Shown here one piece after another: positions 46,341 to 56,557 of a stretch of DNA of 64,000 bases. The translations under genes and the position numbers were made by a program. The number at the start of each line of letters is the position of its first letter. Position 1 is the stretch's first letter. The notes under the pieces are model-generated. The model searched no databases, was not told the origin of the DNA, and was given only the letters and a program-made list of their open reading frames with translations. This DNA comes from Pichia kudriavzevii (Eukaryota > Ascomycota > Pichiomycetes > Pichiales > Pichiaceae), in contig NC_042507.1 in the NCBI RefSeq assembly GCF_003054445.1, forward strand, positions 1,674,001-1,738,000. Direction: 5' to 3'.

Positions 46341-49300
46341 ATGAGTGGACGCATCATCTCTAAGAGCAAGATGCCTGTCAAGGGGCCCGTGCAGACAGAA
46401 TTTACTGTGAAAGGCTCGACGCCCTCGGGGAAACCCCGACTATTTGTGTGTGCGACATGCACAAGAGCATTTGCAAGACATGAACATCTAAAGAGACACG
46501 AGAGATCACATACTAAGGAGAAACCATTTACTTGTAATATCTGTTCAAGGAAATTTTCCCGTAGAGATTTATTACTACGTCATTCGACAAAACTACATGC
46601 GGGAGCAGCCGATGTTATTACAAGGCTTCGTAAGAGGTCATTCAAATCCCAATCTAAAGATCAGGATACAGGGAACAAAATAGACCAATTAAACATCAAA
46701 TGTAACGAAAAGGATATTGTTGAAAATGACATTAATGGTTTTTCTAATATAGATGGATCTTTACAACCTCCCGTTTCTTTCTCTAGAAGATCATCCCAAT
46801 CAAATCGGTGTACTGGATCGGTAGTGCCAACATCTAATAGTTTACAATTACCAAAATTCCCATTGAATGGAGCCTCTGGAGATTCTGATATTCCATCGTC
46901 AGTCATAACTACAACTACAAGTACAACTGATATTAATACTCATACCAACACTACAAATACAACAACTTCAATGGACAATCTGAACTATAATGAAGGTTTC
47001 CACCATCATTATAATAGTAATATTCCAAATAATAGAAGGGCCTCCTTCTCAGCAATGTCTGGATCCAATTATGCATTTACTAATCCAGAACCTTATGCTT
47101 CAGAAACTGTTGAATTTTCAACTCCTCAATTTAATGCGTTGGAGGAAGAACAAGAAAATTGGTTGAATTCTTTAACAGACCAACATTTCGAACCGTTACC
47201 ACCACCATCATCATCATCATTACCACAGGAACAGGGACAACTACAATTACAAGAAGAACAACAAGAGCAAGAACAGGGACCACTACAAGAACAGCTACAT
47301 CCATCATCTCAATCTTCACAGCAGTATCAAACAGAAATACAAGAACTGAAAAATCTCATTAATGGAACAACAAATAAGGACATTAGTCCTACTAGATTGG
47401 GGTATTCATTCTACGACGATACTGAAGATATCACCAAATCTCTCAATCAAACAAGAATTGAACATAATAATCATCCAAATGACCTCTTTCAATCTTTGGT
47501 TTCCCCCGGAAATACTGGAATCAATATGAAGATTCAAAATTGGCAAGAAACTCTATTTAATCAACCCATAACTGACTTGGAGAGATTGAATGATATGCGT
47601 GTCTCCAATCCTTATGCAATTCCTCAAGGATATTCGTTCTATGGTGTGGGGAGCATGAATCCCAGTAGATCATCTAGAACAGTTTCCATTTCAAGGGGAG
47701 GAATCTTGGGGAATTATGATGACAATTCTTTGAGTAGTGATGCCACAATTTCACCCATATTAATTGATCATCAAGTGGATGCTCCTACTAGTCATAAATA
47801 TGCCAGCTTTACGAATCTTACAAGTCATACGAATACCAATATGGATATGGATCTTAATGATAATACTAATACTAATACTACCACTACTACTAATAATGAT
47901 TATAGTAATCATTATAATAAGAATAGCAAAAACACTAGTAGTAATCCCAATAATACCCCTCATCCTCTACGTTATGAACATCACCGTAAAACTTTTGAAG
48001 ATGATTTCAATGATGAAAAACTAGGCTCTTATTCCCAGGCTTTTTTGTTTACTTCCAATATGAACCGGCTAATTAGGCATTCGTTGGCTGCTTATCCATT
48101 CTTTGGCACCCAAACTCCGGAATTGATGAACACCGATACTTTGAACCTATATGTTGATCAATTTATAAACAAGTTTCTCACACATTATCCATTTATACAT
48201 AAGTCCATTCTCAATGAGCATTCGCTAATTAAAGATGCATTAGAACATATAAGAGATTTGTCAATATCTGAAATTGAATCGAATCATTATTCGAAGAATG
48301 ATCTAAAACTTGTTCGTGATGATACTTTTACAGATAATTTCAAAGTTTCAATTGTTTGTTTACCTCTATTGATTGCAACAATTGGTGCCATTGTATCCAA
48401 CAAGCGGGAAGATGCTAGTAACTTATATGAAATCTCAAGACGCTGTATTCATGTGTACCTTGAAACCCGCAAAAAATTGAAGACCATTGGTTTTGGAGAC
48501 GATCTCTCAGCAATTTCAAATTCCCCACTATGGCTGGTCCAATCTTTAACTTTGAGCATAATTTATGGCTTATTTGCAGATGAAGAAATATCAATGTCTA
48601 TTATAATCTGTCAAGTCAATGCTTTAAACACTTTAATTAAATCTTCTAAAATTAACGAGGTTGAGAAGCCTTCGAATTTGAATGACGACTATAAAGTTTT
48701 CATCAATTATGAATCAATGATTAGGACCATACATATGATATTTCACGTAACTACGCTATTATCGAGCCTATACAATATTGAGCCTACCTTAGAAGTAGTG
48801 GATTTGAATATAGATTTACCGAATTCCAGTTTACTTTGGGATTGTTTGACTGACGATGAATTCCATAAAATGATTGAAAATTTCAATTTCCATACGCTAA
48901 ATTACCCAGTTGTATTGAATAAACTACTAGATTTGAAATACTTAAATTCTAATTTTTTGATTGATAACCATATCAGTGAGTATGGTTTAATTTGTATCCA
49001 AAATGGCTTACATCAATTGGCTTACAGTAGAACGGAATTGGATAAATTGAAAATTATTGGCAATTCTTGGATCTCGATGGTTGATAATTCAATTATCTAT
49101 AATAAATCCAGTGAAATTGTCAATGATAGCAAAATAATGAACTATTTTATGAATATAAAAATCAGCCCCATCATGAATTTGAATCAAATCAAAGAATTTG
49201 TTTGGTTGAAGAATTATAACGATGTAAATACCAAGTATTTAAATGAGTTTAACTATTTTAGCGACGATGATAAACTGCAGGACTGGAGATTTCAGCATGA

Positions 49301-50012
49301 TTTGATCAGATTGATTGAAGACTGTCTATCAATCTTGAAGCTTACTTTCTTTAATAAGGACAATTCATTAATGGGGTCTATAAGCCCCAGCTTCAAACTA
49401 AACAATAGTACATTAACCAAAATAGATCAACTTGTTGGTGAGCAACTGAATGGTGACGAATATGAATTGTTTAACAGAATCAATTTGAATGTTTTACATA
49501 AGTTAAGTATTGATTCACAGATGTTATTTGATGTCTTCCTTATTATTGTCAAGTTTTTGTTGAATTACGAGAAGATCTTCAAGAACAAAAACAATTTATC
49601 GCTATTAAATGATTTTGAGTTTAATTCGTTGTTATTTAAAGATAAATCATCGAGTAAAAAGTTTGAACAGTTTGAAGTTATAATGTTCAAGTATTACATC
49701 AAGTGTTTCAAGATGTTCATTTGTTTTGAAGAATTTCTTAAACACAATTATAACTACGCCGATTTTGAGACGGGCCAAGCGTATGATATCTTGAACAACT
49801 TAGATACTAAGCTCCAATTTTGTGAGCCCGATGTAAATTTTATCATGGGTGAGTTGTTGCAATTCCGTTTGCCTTTTAAGATCCTCAAGATTGGTGGTTT
49901 TTTATTTGGGTTCATCTATGATCGCAATTACAAAGTGGCAAACTTCAAATATCTCAGTGACGTGTTATTCCATCTACGGATCTACCTTGAAAGTAAAGAA
50001 GATTATGTATGA
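46341..50012 (+). CDS. C2H2 zinc-finger transcription factor (RSF2/TDA9/ADR1-like)
   Basis: 1223 aa. Two C2H2 fingers lie at about residues 36-88 ([19 protein letters not shown] and [19 protein letters not shown]), followed by [16 protein letters not shown], a basic stretch that I associate with the Rsf2/Tda9 group. A Ser/Thr/Asn/Gln-rich region (about 180-540) contains Gln runs near 298-330 and Asn/Thr runs near 505-545. A fungal-specific regulatory domain begins near residue 590 ([20 protein letters not shown]) and fills the C-terminal half. Adr1 and the Rsf2/Tda9 proteins regulate use of glycerol, ethanol, fatty acids or other carbon sources. The exact orthologue cannot be settled by eye. 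Confidence 0.88.
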   Translation: MSGRIISKSKMPVKGPVQTEFTVKGSTPSGKPRLFVCATCTRAFARHEHLKRHERSHTKEKPFTCNICSRKFSRRDLLLRHSTKLHAGAADVITRLRKRSFKSQSKDQDTGNKIDQLNIKCNEKDIVENDINGFSNIDGSLQPPVSFSRRSSQSNRCTGSVVPTSNSLQLPKFPLNGASGDSDIPSSVITTTTSTTDINTHTNTTNTTTSMDNLNYNEGFHHHYNSNIPNNRRASFSAMSGSNYAFTNPEPYASETVEFSTPQFNALEEEQENWLNSLTDQHFEPLPPPSSSSLPQEQGQLQLQEEQQEQEQGPLQEQLHPSSQSSQQYQTEIQELKNLINGTTNKDISPTRLGYSFYDDTEDITKSLNQTRIEHNNHPNDLFQSLVSPGNTGINMKIQNWQETLFNQPITDLERLNDMRVSNPYAIPQGYSFYGVGSMNPSRSSRTVSISRGGILGNYDDNSLSSDATISPILIDHQVDAPTSHKYASFTNLTSHTNTNMDMDLNDNTNTNTTTTTNNDYSNHYNKNSKNTSSNPNNTPHPLRYEHHRKTFEDDFNDEKLGSYSQAFLFTSNMNRLIRHSLAAYPFFGTQTPELMNTDTLNLYVDQFINKFLTHYPFIHKSILNEHSLIKDALEHIRDLSISEIESNHYSKNDLKLVRDDTFTDNFKVSIVCLPLLIATIGAIVSNKREDASNLYEISRRCIHVYLETRKKLKTIGFGDDLSAISNSPLWLVQSLTLSIIYGLFADEEISMSIIICQVNALNTLIKSSKINEVEKPSNLNDDYKVFINYESMIRTIHMIFHVTTLLSSLYNIEPTLEVVDLNIDLPNSSLLWDCLTDDEFHKMIENFNFHTLNYPVVLNKLLDLKYLNSNFLIDNHISEYGLICIQNGLHQLAYSRTELDKLKIIGNSWISMVDNSIIYNKSSEIVNDSKIMNYFMNIKISPIMNLNQIKEFVWLKNYNDVNTKYLNEFNYFSDDDKLQDWRFQHDLIRLIEDCLSILKLTFFNKDNSLMGSISPSFKLNNSTLTKIDQLVGEQLNGDEYELFNRINLNVLHKLSIDSQMLFDVFLIIVKFLLNYEKIFKNKNNLSLLNDFEFNSLLFKDKSSSKKFEQFEVIMFKYYIKCFKMFICFEEFLKHNYNYADFETGQAYDILNNLDTKLQFCEPDVNFIMGELLQFRLPFKILKIGGFLFGFIYDRNYKVANFKYLSDVLFHLRIYLESKEDYV

Positions 50013-50376
50013 TGGACAAGAAAAACGTACGATGCCACATTTGTTGGTCGAACCGGGGCGCCGTTCTCTCTCACCCTGCTTGTTATTTTACTCCATCTTT
50101 CCCTTTGGAGGACAGCCGCTTATCAATTGTCAAATTACAAATAAGAAAGAAAAAAATCGTTATCAGTGCGGAGATGGCCGAGGGCCGTGTTTATGTCTTT
50201 GTCTTTGTATATTGCCAGTTTTTGTACTTCACTATAAAAGAGGGTGATATTTCCCCCAATAATTACCGTCTGGGTAATATATGTATATTTATAATGCAAT
50301 AATACCATATTCTTTTTTTCACAATACAATTGCAACTATAACTATAATTGTATAAGCAGATAAAGAACTAGCTAGA
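50013..50376 (+). promoter_or_regulatory. Urate oxidase promoter with GATA-type motifs
   Basis: 364 bp. CTTATC (GATAAG on the other strand) lies at 50119-50124, and GTTATC within TCGTTATCAG lies at 50159-50164, about 40 bp apart. The 10-mer TCGTTATCAG also occurs upstream of PUT1 at 10265-10274. A GATAAA is at 50360-50365. GATA factors mediate nitrogen catabolite control in yeasts. The assignment to this gene is inference. Confidence 0.5.
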
Positions 50377-51285
50377 ATGGCATACTTGGAATCTTCAACA
50401 TACGGTAAAGATAACGTCAAATTCCTTAAGGTCAAGAAAGACCCACATAACCCACAGAAACAGGATGTTTTAGAAGCCACTGTGGAGGTTCTACTCAGGG
50501 GTGACTTCGATGTCTCCTACACCAAAGCCGACAATTCTCCCATTGTTCCAACAGATACCGTCAAGAACACCATTTTGGTTGAAGCACGCAAGACTGACGT
50601 TTGGCCAATCGAGAGGTTTGCGGCACATTTAGGTGAACACTTTGTTGGTAAGTACTCACACGTTAGCGGTGTTTATGTGAAGATCATCCAGCATAAATGG
50701 AGCAAGTTTAAGGTTAACGGGAAGATACACGACCATTCATTCCAAAGAGACGGCGAAGACGTTACTCTCACCGAATTAGACTATGAAAGAAGTGGTGAAT
50801 TCAAACTAAGGTCTTCTTTGAAGGACCTCACTGTGTTGAAGTCGACGGGTTCTATGTTTGTCAATTACAACGTCTGTGACTACACCACCTTGAAGCCTAC
50901 AACCGATCGTATCTTGTCGACAGACATTGACTGTGTCTGGGAATTTGATAACAAGAAGTTAAAATCCATCAAGGATGTTTATAAATTGGCCGATGCTGGT
51001 GTGTTTGACTACACGAGAAGTAAGGTTCTCAAAATCACGTTGGACAGGTTTGCCCTAGAGAACTCTCCGTCAGTCCAGGCAACCATGTATAACATGTGTG
51101 AGGACATCCTGAAGGAATGTGAGTATGTAAAGAACGTCACATATTCTTTGCCTAACAAGCACTACATTCTCTTTGACCTCACTTGGAAAGGTCTCGATAA
51201 TGATAACGTATTGTTCTATCCGTCTGCGCATCCAAACGGGTTGATCAAATGTACCGTCGCCAGAGACGTCAAGGCCAAATTATAA
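50377..51285 (+). CDS. Urate oxidase (uricase), peroxisomal
   Basis: 302 aa. It has the uricase signature VPTDTVKNT at residues 57-65 (catalytic Thr), a conserved Lys-containing start (YGKDNVKFLKVKKD), the Phe in LKSTGSMF, the Arg in TTDRILSTDI, the Gln in SVQATMY and the catalytic His in LPNKHY at residue 262. The C-terminus AKL is a type 1 peroxisomal targeting signal. The enzyme oxidises urate to 5-hydroxyisourate in purine breakdown, allowing urate to serve as nitrogen source. S. cerevisiae has lost this gene. No other purine-degradation gene is next to it in this window. Confidence 0.97.
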   Translation: MAYLESSTYGKDNVKFLKVKKDPHNPQKQDVLEATVEVLLRGDFDVSYTKADNSPIVPTDTVKNTILVEARKTDVWPIERFAAHLGEHFVGKYSHVSGVYVKIIQHKWSKFKVNGKIHDHSFQRDGEDVTLTELDYERSGEFKLRSSLKDLTVLKSTGSMFVNYNVCDYTTLKPTTDRILSTDIDCVWEFDNKKLKSIKDVYKLADAGVFDYTRSKVLKITLDRFALENSPSVQATMYNMCEDILKECEYVKNVTYSLPNKHYILFDLTWKGLDNDNVLFYPSAHPNGLIKCTVARDVKAKL

Positions 51286-51568
51286 ACCAACATGACATAT
51301 AGTCTCTAAATATTTGTATTTAATTTAACTAACTGGGTTGTATCTGTTGCTTCACAAAGAGTAAGAAATTCCTTCACAAATTTTCCTCGGATATAGCTTT
51401 TATTTCCATCCCAGGGTGAGGAACGAGCATTTTACTGTAAGTTGAATTTCTACATTCTCACCATAGACCACTCTGAAGTAAATTATACAGTAATACGTTA
51501 CCATCTTTTACGATATCTGTTTCTGCGGTTACCCATTTTTTGCAGTCTGTCTTTAACGTTTACGGGAA

Positions 51569-52063
51569 ATGTTTAGACTAGGCCTTTTCCAGAAGACGGT
51601 GGTTCGTCGTATGGCGACCACAAAGCACGCACAGCCTCCAAAACCAGCCAAGGGGATCAAATTACTCATGCAAAAGTACGGGAAATCAGCTCTTGGAGTG
51701 TATTTGGGTCTTTCGATAATTGACATACCGCTTTGTTTCCTTGTGGTTCATTCTGCAGGTGAGGACAAGATTCGTGAATTGCAGGATCAGGTGAAGGGAT
51801 GGTTTGGATATGGACCTAAAGCGGTGGACAATGGAAACCATGGCGTTGACGTTGGCACTGACGCTGACAGTGAGAGAGTTGGGACACTTGAAACAATTGA
51901 AGCAGGTGAGACAGCCAAATCTTCAACATTAGTGACCGAATTTGCCTTAGCCTATGCAATCCACAAGTCACTCATTTTTATACGGCTCCCAATAACGGCG
52001 GCCATCACTCCCATTGTCGTCAAGAGGCTGAGAGCACTTGGTTTTGCCGTTGGTAAACTATAA
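51569..52063 (+). CDS. DUF1279/FAM210-like mitochondrial membrane protein (NAT2-like)
   Basis: 164 aa. N-terminal basic presequence (MFRLGLFQKTVVRRMATTKH). The DUF1279 core is LLMQKYGKSALGVYLGLSII at about residues 32-51, continuing DIPLCFLVVHSAG as a membrane segment. A polar linker (about 85-120) is followed by a second hydrophobic stretch ending PIVVKRLRALGFAVGKL. This matches the FAM210A/B and S. cerevisiae Nat2-type family of inner-membrane proteins, whose biochemical role is unclear. Start is the first ATG. It is convergent with the TCD gene (63 bp between stops). Confidence 0.82.
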   Translation: MFRLGLFQKTVVRRMATTKHAQPPKPAKGIKLLMQKYGKSALGVYLGLSIIDIPLCFLVVHSAGEDKIRELQDQVKGWFGYGPKAVDNGNHGVDVGTDADSERVGTLETIEAGETAKSSTLVTEFALAYAIHKSLIFIRLPITAAITPIVVKRLRALGFAVGKL

Positions 52064-52126
52064 TCTTGTATATAGTATACATAGTACGATATTTACATTT
52101 TACAAAACAAGTAGACACTCTATCAC

Positions 52127-53512
52127 TTATCTGAACTTGGCATAGTAAGCCTCCTCAGCAAATCTATGTGCAACACGCTCAATGACTTGTGGTGGGTAGA
52201 CATCTTCTGGCCGTTCACCGCCAAGTAGGACACGTTCCTCATGTACACGCTGTTCCTCCTTTGTCAACAAGACACAGTTCTGAGGACCGAGTTCTCTATT
52301 CATATCCCATCTCGAGAGAGAAAGACGCGTAGATAACCCACTGACTGGCGATTTGCCTCTCCAGACCTCTTCAAGAATGTATTGAACATCCGACAATCCC
52401 AGCCAAGGGGTCCGTTGGTCCTTGATGCCCAGTCTTGTTTGCTGGCCTGCAATACTTTGCAATAACGAATCATAAACTTTGTACCTGTTTTTACCTTCGA
52501 CGGGTTCAACAGGGTAGCCACTAGCCTCTGTGATTACGTGCGTGGAGATAGCAAGTCCAAACATAGCCGGCATCGTACCTAGTACTGGTAAGATCCGAAC
52601 ACGGAAGTTCTGTAACGCACTCAGCTCATCAACATTACCCTTGACAAATTCCTCTTCAGGTAGGGGTAACAGTGAAGCCTTACGAGGATCTGGCTTCTCT
52701 GCACTGAATACAGTGACTATACCTCTCATAATACCTTTCTTCTTCAACCTACGACGAACAGAACGTGCAAGCGCATCTTCATCCGACACGCTTATATCTC
52801 CAATATTGATTCTGGTGGCGTCGGATTTACATGCTGCACCCATTGACGAGATAACCTTGATATTGTTCCTGTAACAATATTCCAAAAGATCAACCTTGGT
52901 ATCGATATTGTCAATACAGTCAATGACATAGTCTGGGGAATGGCCGTCTTGGAAGTCACCTAATAATCTCTCAGATTTTTCAATACTATAGAGCTCATTT
53001 ATACCTTCCATTGATGCCCACGGTGCAATAGAGGTGATAAAATCAACCAAAACTTCAACTTTACTACGCCCAACATCTTTTAATGTAGCACATGAGTGTC
53101 TATTCAACGATGAAAGTGAAACCTGATCAAAATCAACAATACGTAAATGTGACACTCCAGACCGTGCTAAAGAGACAATCGCATTAGACCCAACACCACC
53201 GGCACCAACAACAACAACTCTCAGGGAACGGATCTTCTCCATACCAGCGTCTGTCAGAAAGGAATAGTTCCTAGTAAGCTGCTCTTGAATCAAGTCCTCG
53301 GAATACTCACTTGGAACATTTTGGACTGTATTTGAGGACGTCCTGATGAGTTTGTTCAGTTTCTTTGGTGTATGTATTTCTCTTTCGTCTCCTCGGATAA
53401 ACTCAAAAAACGTCCTGTCCTTCAAAACGAAATGATGCAGACATTCAACTGCAAGTGTTGTTAGAACAACCGATGCTGTTGCAAATGCACATATAGAGTG
53501 TGTATGTTTCAT
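52127..53512 (-). CDS. TCD1/TCD2-like tRNA threonylcarbamoyladenosine dehydratase
   Basis: 461 aa. An N-terminal hydrophobic segment (about residues 8-27) fits the outer-mitochondrial-membrane anchor of Tcd proteins. An E1-like Rossmann domain follows with VVVGAGGVGSNAIVSLARSG near residues 99-118, DFDQVSLSSLNRH near 128-140 and the DCIDNIDTK motif near 200. These features fit the CsdL/TcdA family, which cyclises t6A37 to ct6A in ANN-decoding tRNAs with ATP. S. cerevisiae has two paralogues, TCD1 (YHR003C) and TCD2 (YKL027W). Only one is in this window and I cannot choose between names. Confidence 0.9.
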   Translation of the reverse strand: MKHTHSICAFATASVVLTTLAVECLHHFVLKDRTFFEFIRGDEREIHTPKKLNKLIRTSSNTVQNVPSEYSEDLIQEQLTRNYSFLTDAGMEKIRSLRVVVVGAGGVGSNAIVSLARSGVSHLRIVDFDQVSLSSLNRHSCATLKDVGRSKVEVLVDFITSIAPWASMEGINELYSIEKSERLLGDFQDGHSPDYVIDCIDNIDTKVDLLEYCYRNNIKVISSMGAACKSDATRINIGDISVSDEDALARSVRRRLKKKGIMRGIVTVFSAEKPDPRKASLLPLPEEEFVKGNVDELSALQNFRVRILPVLGTMPAMFGLAISTHVITEASGYPVEPVEGKNRYKVYDSLLQSIAGQQTRLGIKDQRTPWLGLSDVQYILEEVWRGKSPVSGLSTRLSLSRWDMNRELGPQNCVLLTKEEQRVHEERVLLGGERPEDVYPPQVIERVAHRFAEEAYYAKFR

Positions 53513-53594
53513 TCCGTACCGTTATCAGAAACAATCCTCTTGGAGTGTGACTAGTTGTTCATGAATTGAAAAATTGCATCAAATATTTTTTCAG

Positions 53595-53617
53595 TTTTTT
53601 TTTTTTTTTTTTTTTTT
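53595..53617. repeat. Run of 23 T between divergent TCD-type gene and HPC2 3' end
   Basis: Uninterrupted T23 on the plus strand, 83 bp upstream of the TCD-type start and 7 bp beyond the HPC2 stop. A poly(dA:dT) tract of this length is expected to keep nucleosomes off the TCD promoter. Confidence 0.85.
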
Positions 53618-53624
53618 ACTTTCC

Positions 53625-54665
53625 TCACTGAAACGAGAAGGATCCAATAATGAGATTAGACGGTTGTTGTTGTTGTTGTTGCTGCTGACCTGTCTCTTTT
53701 AGAGTATCCACCATGTTAGCGTTACCACGTGAGGGATTAGTGGTTGGCTTGACATCAACAGTTTTGGACTCATTTGTTTGTGTGCTTGTAGGTGTTGCTG
53801 GCGTTTCTGGAACCTTTGGCTTGGACTGAGGAGCTTGTCTACGACGCCTTGTAGGTTTTTGTACTGCTTTCTGCAGTTTTGGAGGTGATTGCACTTCCAG
53901 TGACCTGTTTTTACCATTGTTCTTGTTGTTAATACTGCTTGACTTCTCTAATGGACCATACCAGACAAACCATCCATCCGCATTTGCATGGACGTCGTCT
54001 TCGTAAATCAATTCTTCATCATCGATGAAGGGATCTTGTGTGTCGTATTTACCGATCCTCTTATTTGTAACCATCTTTCGCCGATGAATTTCCTTCAAGA
54101 CAAGTTTCTCCTTCTCTGCATCGCTCATCCCCGGCGTAAACTTGATCTTCAATGCTCGTACAATCTCGTCCTCTTCAGCGTTAGCATCGGTATCAGCATC
54201 ATCTCCAACTTCAGCTTCTTCATTGGCTTCTTCATCCTCATCCTCATCCTCCTCTTCTTCTTCATCTACAGCATCATCCAATAGGTCTTCTAAATCTGCA
54301 TCCTCTTCTTCTTCTTCTTCTTCGTCGTCCTCTACCTCGTCATCTTCCTCTCCCTCTTCATCTTCCTCATCGTCAATGTTCCACAGATTCTTGGAGATAT
54401 TATTTGCCGATGTACCATATTTTTCTTCAATTAGTTTAGCCAAACTATGCTCTGCATGGACATCGTTATGTGTAGATAAGGGGATCTCCACATTGATTAT
54501 CGTAGGAGGCGTATCCTTTGGTTTCTGAACTTTACCGGTTTTGACATTTTTACGAACCTTCTTTTTTGCACTAACTGGAGGTGGCGTGTTTTTGACAGGG
54601 AACTGAACCGGTTCTGGTGTCGAAGGAAACTCCTTATCTGACAACAACGAAGAAACAGGAATCAT
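53625..54665 (-). CDS. HPC2: HPC2-like subunit of the HIR histone chaperone complex
   Basis: 346 aa from the ATG at 54665 (MIPVSSLLSDKEFPSTP); the TTG six codons upstream is not used. The Hpc2-related (ubinuclein) domain is IGKYDTQDPFIDDEELIYED near residues 205-224, followed by ADGWFVWYGPLE, which contacts histone H3.3/H3. Before it lies a long Asp/Glu tract (about residues 97-170). A Gln run (about 328-334) is near the C-terminus. Hpc2 with Hir1, Hir2 and Hir3 represses histone genes and places H3-H4 independently of replication. It is divergent from the PDH kinase gene, with about 205 bp between starts. Confidence 0.9.
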   Translation of the reverse strand: MIPVSSLLSDKEFPSTPEPVQFPVKNTPPPVSAKKKVRKNVKTGKVQKPKDTPPTIINVEIPLSTHNDVHAEHSLAKLIEEKYGTSANNISKNLWNIDDEEDEEGEEDDEVEDDEEEEEEEDADLEDLLDDAVDEEEEEDEDEDEEANEEAEVGDDADTDANAEEDEIVRALKIKFTPGMSDAEKEKLVLKEIHRRKMVTNKRIGKYDTQDPFIDDEELIYEDDVHANADGWFVWYGPLEKSSSINNKNNGKNRSLEVQSPPKLQKAVQKPTRRRRQAPQSKPKVPETPATPTSTQTNESKTVDVKPTTNPSRGNANMVDTLKETGQQQQQQQQPSNLIIGSFSFQ

Positions 54666-54870
54666 TGTCAAAACATGCGACAAACAATCTGATAAGAGAG
54701 GTTAAAACAGTAATTTTCAGCCAGCTTTTTTTTTTTTTTTTCATAAAAAGAAGATACTCTTCAACTCCTTGCAAAATAATGCATTGATTTTTAAACGCAT
54801 CTTCTCGAAATGACTGACTTTGACTTTTATTTGAATCCGAAAGCATTGTTTCTTATCGATTCTATTTATA

Positions 54871-56271
54871 ATGAGCTCGGGACAATTGACCAGCCTTGCC
54901 AAGAGTGTATCCTTACTTACCCCATTCAAGGAAGGGTCGCTTCTCCTTAATGAGCAACATTTTTATAAGAATTCGATTTTAAAACAATGGACTTCCAAGC
55001 ACGCCCATCCCGTCACCCTTCGGCAGTTGGCTAATTTCGGTAAACGAATGACTCAAGAGAAGATTGTTTCTAGTGCTAATTTTGTACGTACCGAAATTCC
55101 TACAAGACTAAGCTTAAAAATAGACGAATTGCAACAATTACCATATCAAATAACCTCAAATCACCACATCAATCAGGTTTACCAGAGTTATTACCATTGT
55201 TTCAATGCATTTCGTAAGATTGAGGAGATCAAATCTCTACAGGAAAACGAGAAGTTTTGCAAATTTGTATACAATATGTTGAATGATCATTTGATTGTTT
55301 TACCGCATTTAATGATGGGCGCCTTGGAGGTGTCCATTCTTGGTTTAATGTCGCAGAAAGATTTGGACGAATTTATGTCCTCCATGCTACGATCAAGAAT
55401 GAGTAGAAGAGTTATAATGGATCAACACATTTCAATGTCTAGGGCTTTTATGGAAAATCAAAAGAATAATAACCATTCTAACGAGGTAAAGCCGCCAGAC
55501 TACGTTGGTGAAGCATTTCATTATTGCTCGGCGCATAGGCACCTCCGCTTATCTTACGATAAGATTACTATTTTCATGAAGAGTCTATACCCACAATTAC
55601 AAATGCCAGAGCTTCAGATAAATGGTGATGATGTGAAATTTCAGTTTATGACTAACCATTTGAACTATATATTTACCGAGCTCCTAAGAAATTCTCTAAA
55701 GTCAACAATTGTTCAATTCATGAAGCTTAATAAATTGCACGAACCAGTTTCCAATTTGAAGCCCCCTCCTATCATTGTAGACATCACCAACACGAAATCA
55801 GAGCTAACCTTCAAGATTTCAGATCAGGGTGGCGGTATTCCTCCTGAAAAAATGGAAACTCTCTGGTCATTTGGTAAACCACCCAACTCGGCAATGGAAC
55901 ACCTTGAAAATTTCCACAAAATACCTGGTCTTACCATCCCCAAAAAATTGCCGATTGAGGAGCACCACTACTTTAGAGATTTGTCGGAGCGTACTCACTC
56001 GTACCTTACGGATGATCTAGGAAATATTCTTGATACCATAGGCACAATGGAAATGACGTCGCACGACGATTCCGAGTCGACTCTTGAGTCACTAGCTTCC
56101 AGACCATTTGAGCTCACGCTAGGTATCTCTTTACCCATGTGTAAAGTCTACACTGATTACTGGAATGGTGTCCTTGAGGCTTCCAGTATGTATGGATATG
56201 GGTCAGATTTTTATCTCAAGTTACGGAAGCTCGGTAACAAATCAGACACGGCCCAATTAGACAAGGCTTGA
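54871..56271 (+). CDS. Mitochondrial pyruvate dehydrogenase kinase (PKP1/PKP2 family)
   Basis: 466 aa from an ATG. The N-terminal regulatory four-helix part includes HPVTLRQLANFGKRMTQEKI near residues 46-65 and EIPTRLSLKIDELQQLPYQI near 75-94. The GHKL ATPase domain has the N-box TELLRNSLKST at about 269-279, the G1 box DQGGGIPPEKMETLWSFG at about 318-335 and a C-terminal LGISLPMCKVYTDYWNG stretch. These kinases phosphorylate and inactivate E1alpha of the pyruvate dehydrogenase complex in the matrix. The length lies between S. cerevisiae Pkp1 (394 aa) and Pkp2 (491 aa) and I leave the name open. Confidence 0.92.
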   Translation: MSSGQLTSLAKSVSLLTPFKEGSLLLNEQHFYKNSILKQWTSKHAHPVTLRQLANFGKRMTQEKIVSSANFVRTEIPTRLSLKIDELQQLPYQITSNHHINQVYQSYYHCFNAFRKIEEIKSLQENEKFCKFVYNMLNDHLIVLPHLMMGALEVSILGLMSQKDLDEFMSSMLRSRMSRRVIMDQHISMSRAFMENQKNNNHSNEVKPPDYVGEAFHYCSAHRHLRLSYDKITIFMKSLYPQLQMPELQINGDDVKFQFMTNHLNYIFTELLRNSLKSTIVQFMKLNKLHEPVSNLKPPPIIVDITNTKSELTFKISDQGGGIPPEKMETLWSFGKPPNSAMEHLENFHKIPGLTIPKKLPIEEHHYFRDLSERTHSYLTDDLGNILDTIGTMEMTSHDDSESTLESLASRPFELTLGISLPMCKVYTDYWNGVLEASSMYGYGSDFYLKLRKLGNKSDTAQLDKA

Positions 56272-56310
56272 GCTTGGTTGAGTATATACCTGCACACACA
56301 TTCATATAAT

Positions 56311-56332
56311 TATATATATATATATATATATA
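56311..56332. repeat. (TA)n microsatellite
   Basis: Eleven TA units between the PDH kinase 3' end and VMA1. A simple sequence repeat that probably varies in length between strains. Confidence 0.9.
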
Positions 56333-56557
56333 CATCTGTTAATATCTATGATATGGCCGCTATGGGATTACCCAAAAAGGCAATAAAGTGGATTCAAGAA
56401 TTATGCGTGGAAACATGTTCTTCTAAAGTAGCGAGGAAATGGCTGCTTTTCTAGCTTAGAGTGAGAAACCGTGAAAGGTGAACAACTCTATCTAATTGCG
56501 CTAGTTGTCTTTCCAGAGACGCCCCATTCCCAGAGCAATTACACATAAATACACACA

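Noticed and set aside
54142-54528. 128-codon Ser-rich plus-strand frame
   Set aside because: Antisense of the HPC2 acidic tract; GAA/GAG/GAT codons read as Ser-rich on the other strand.
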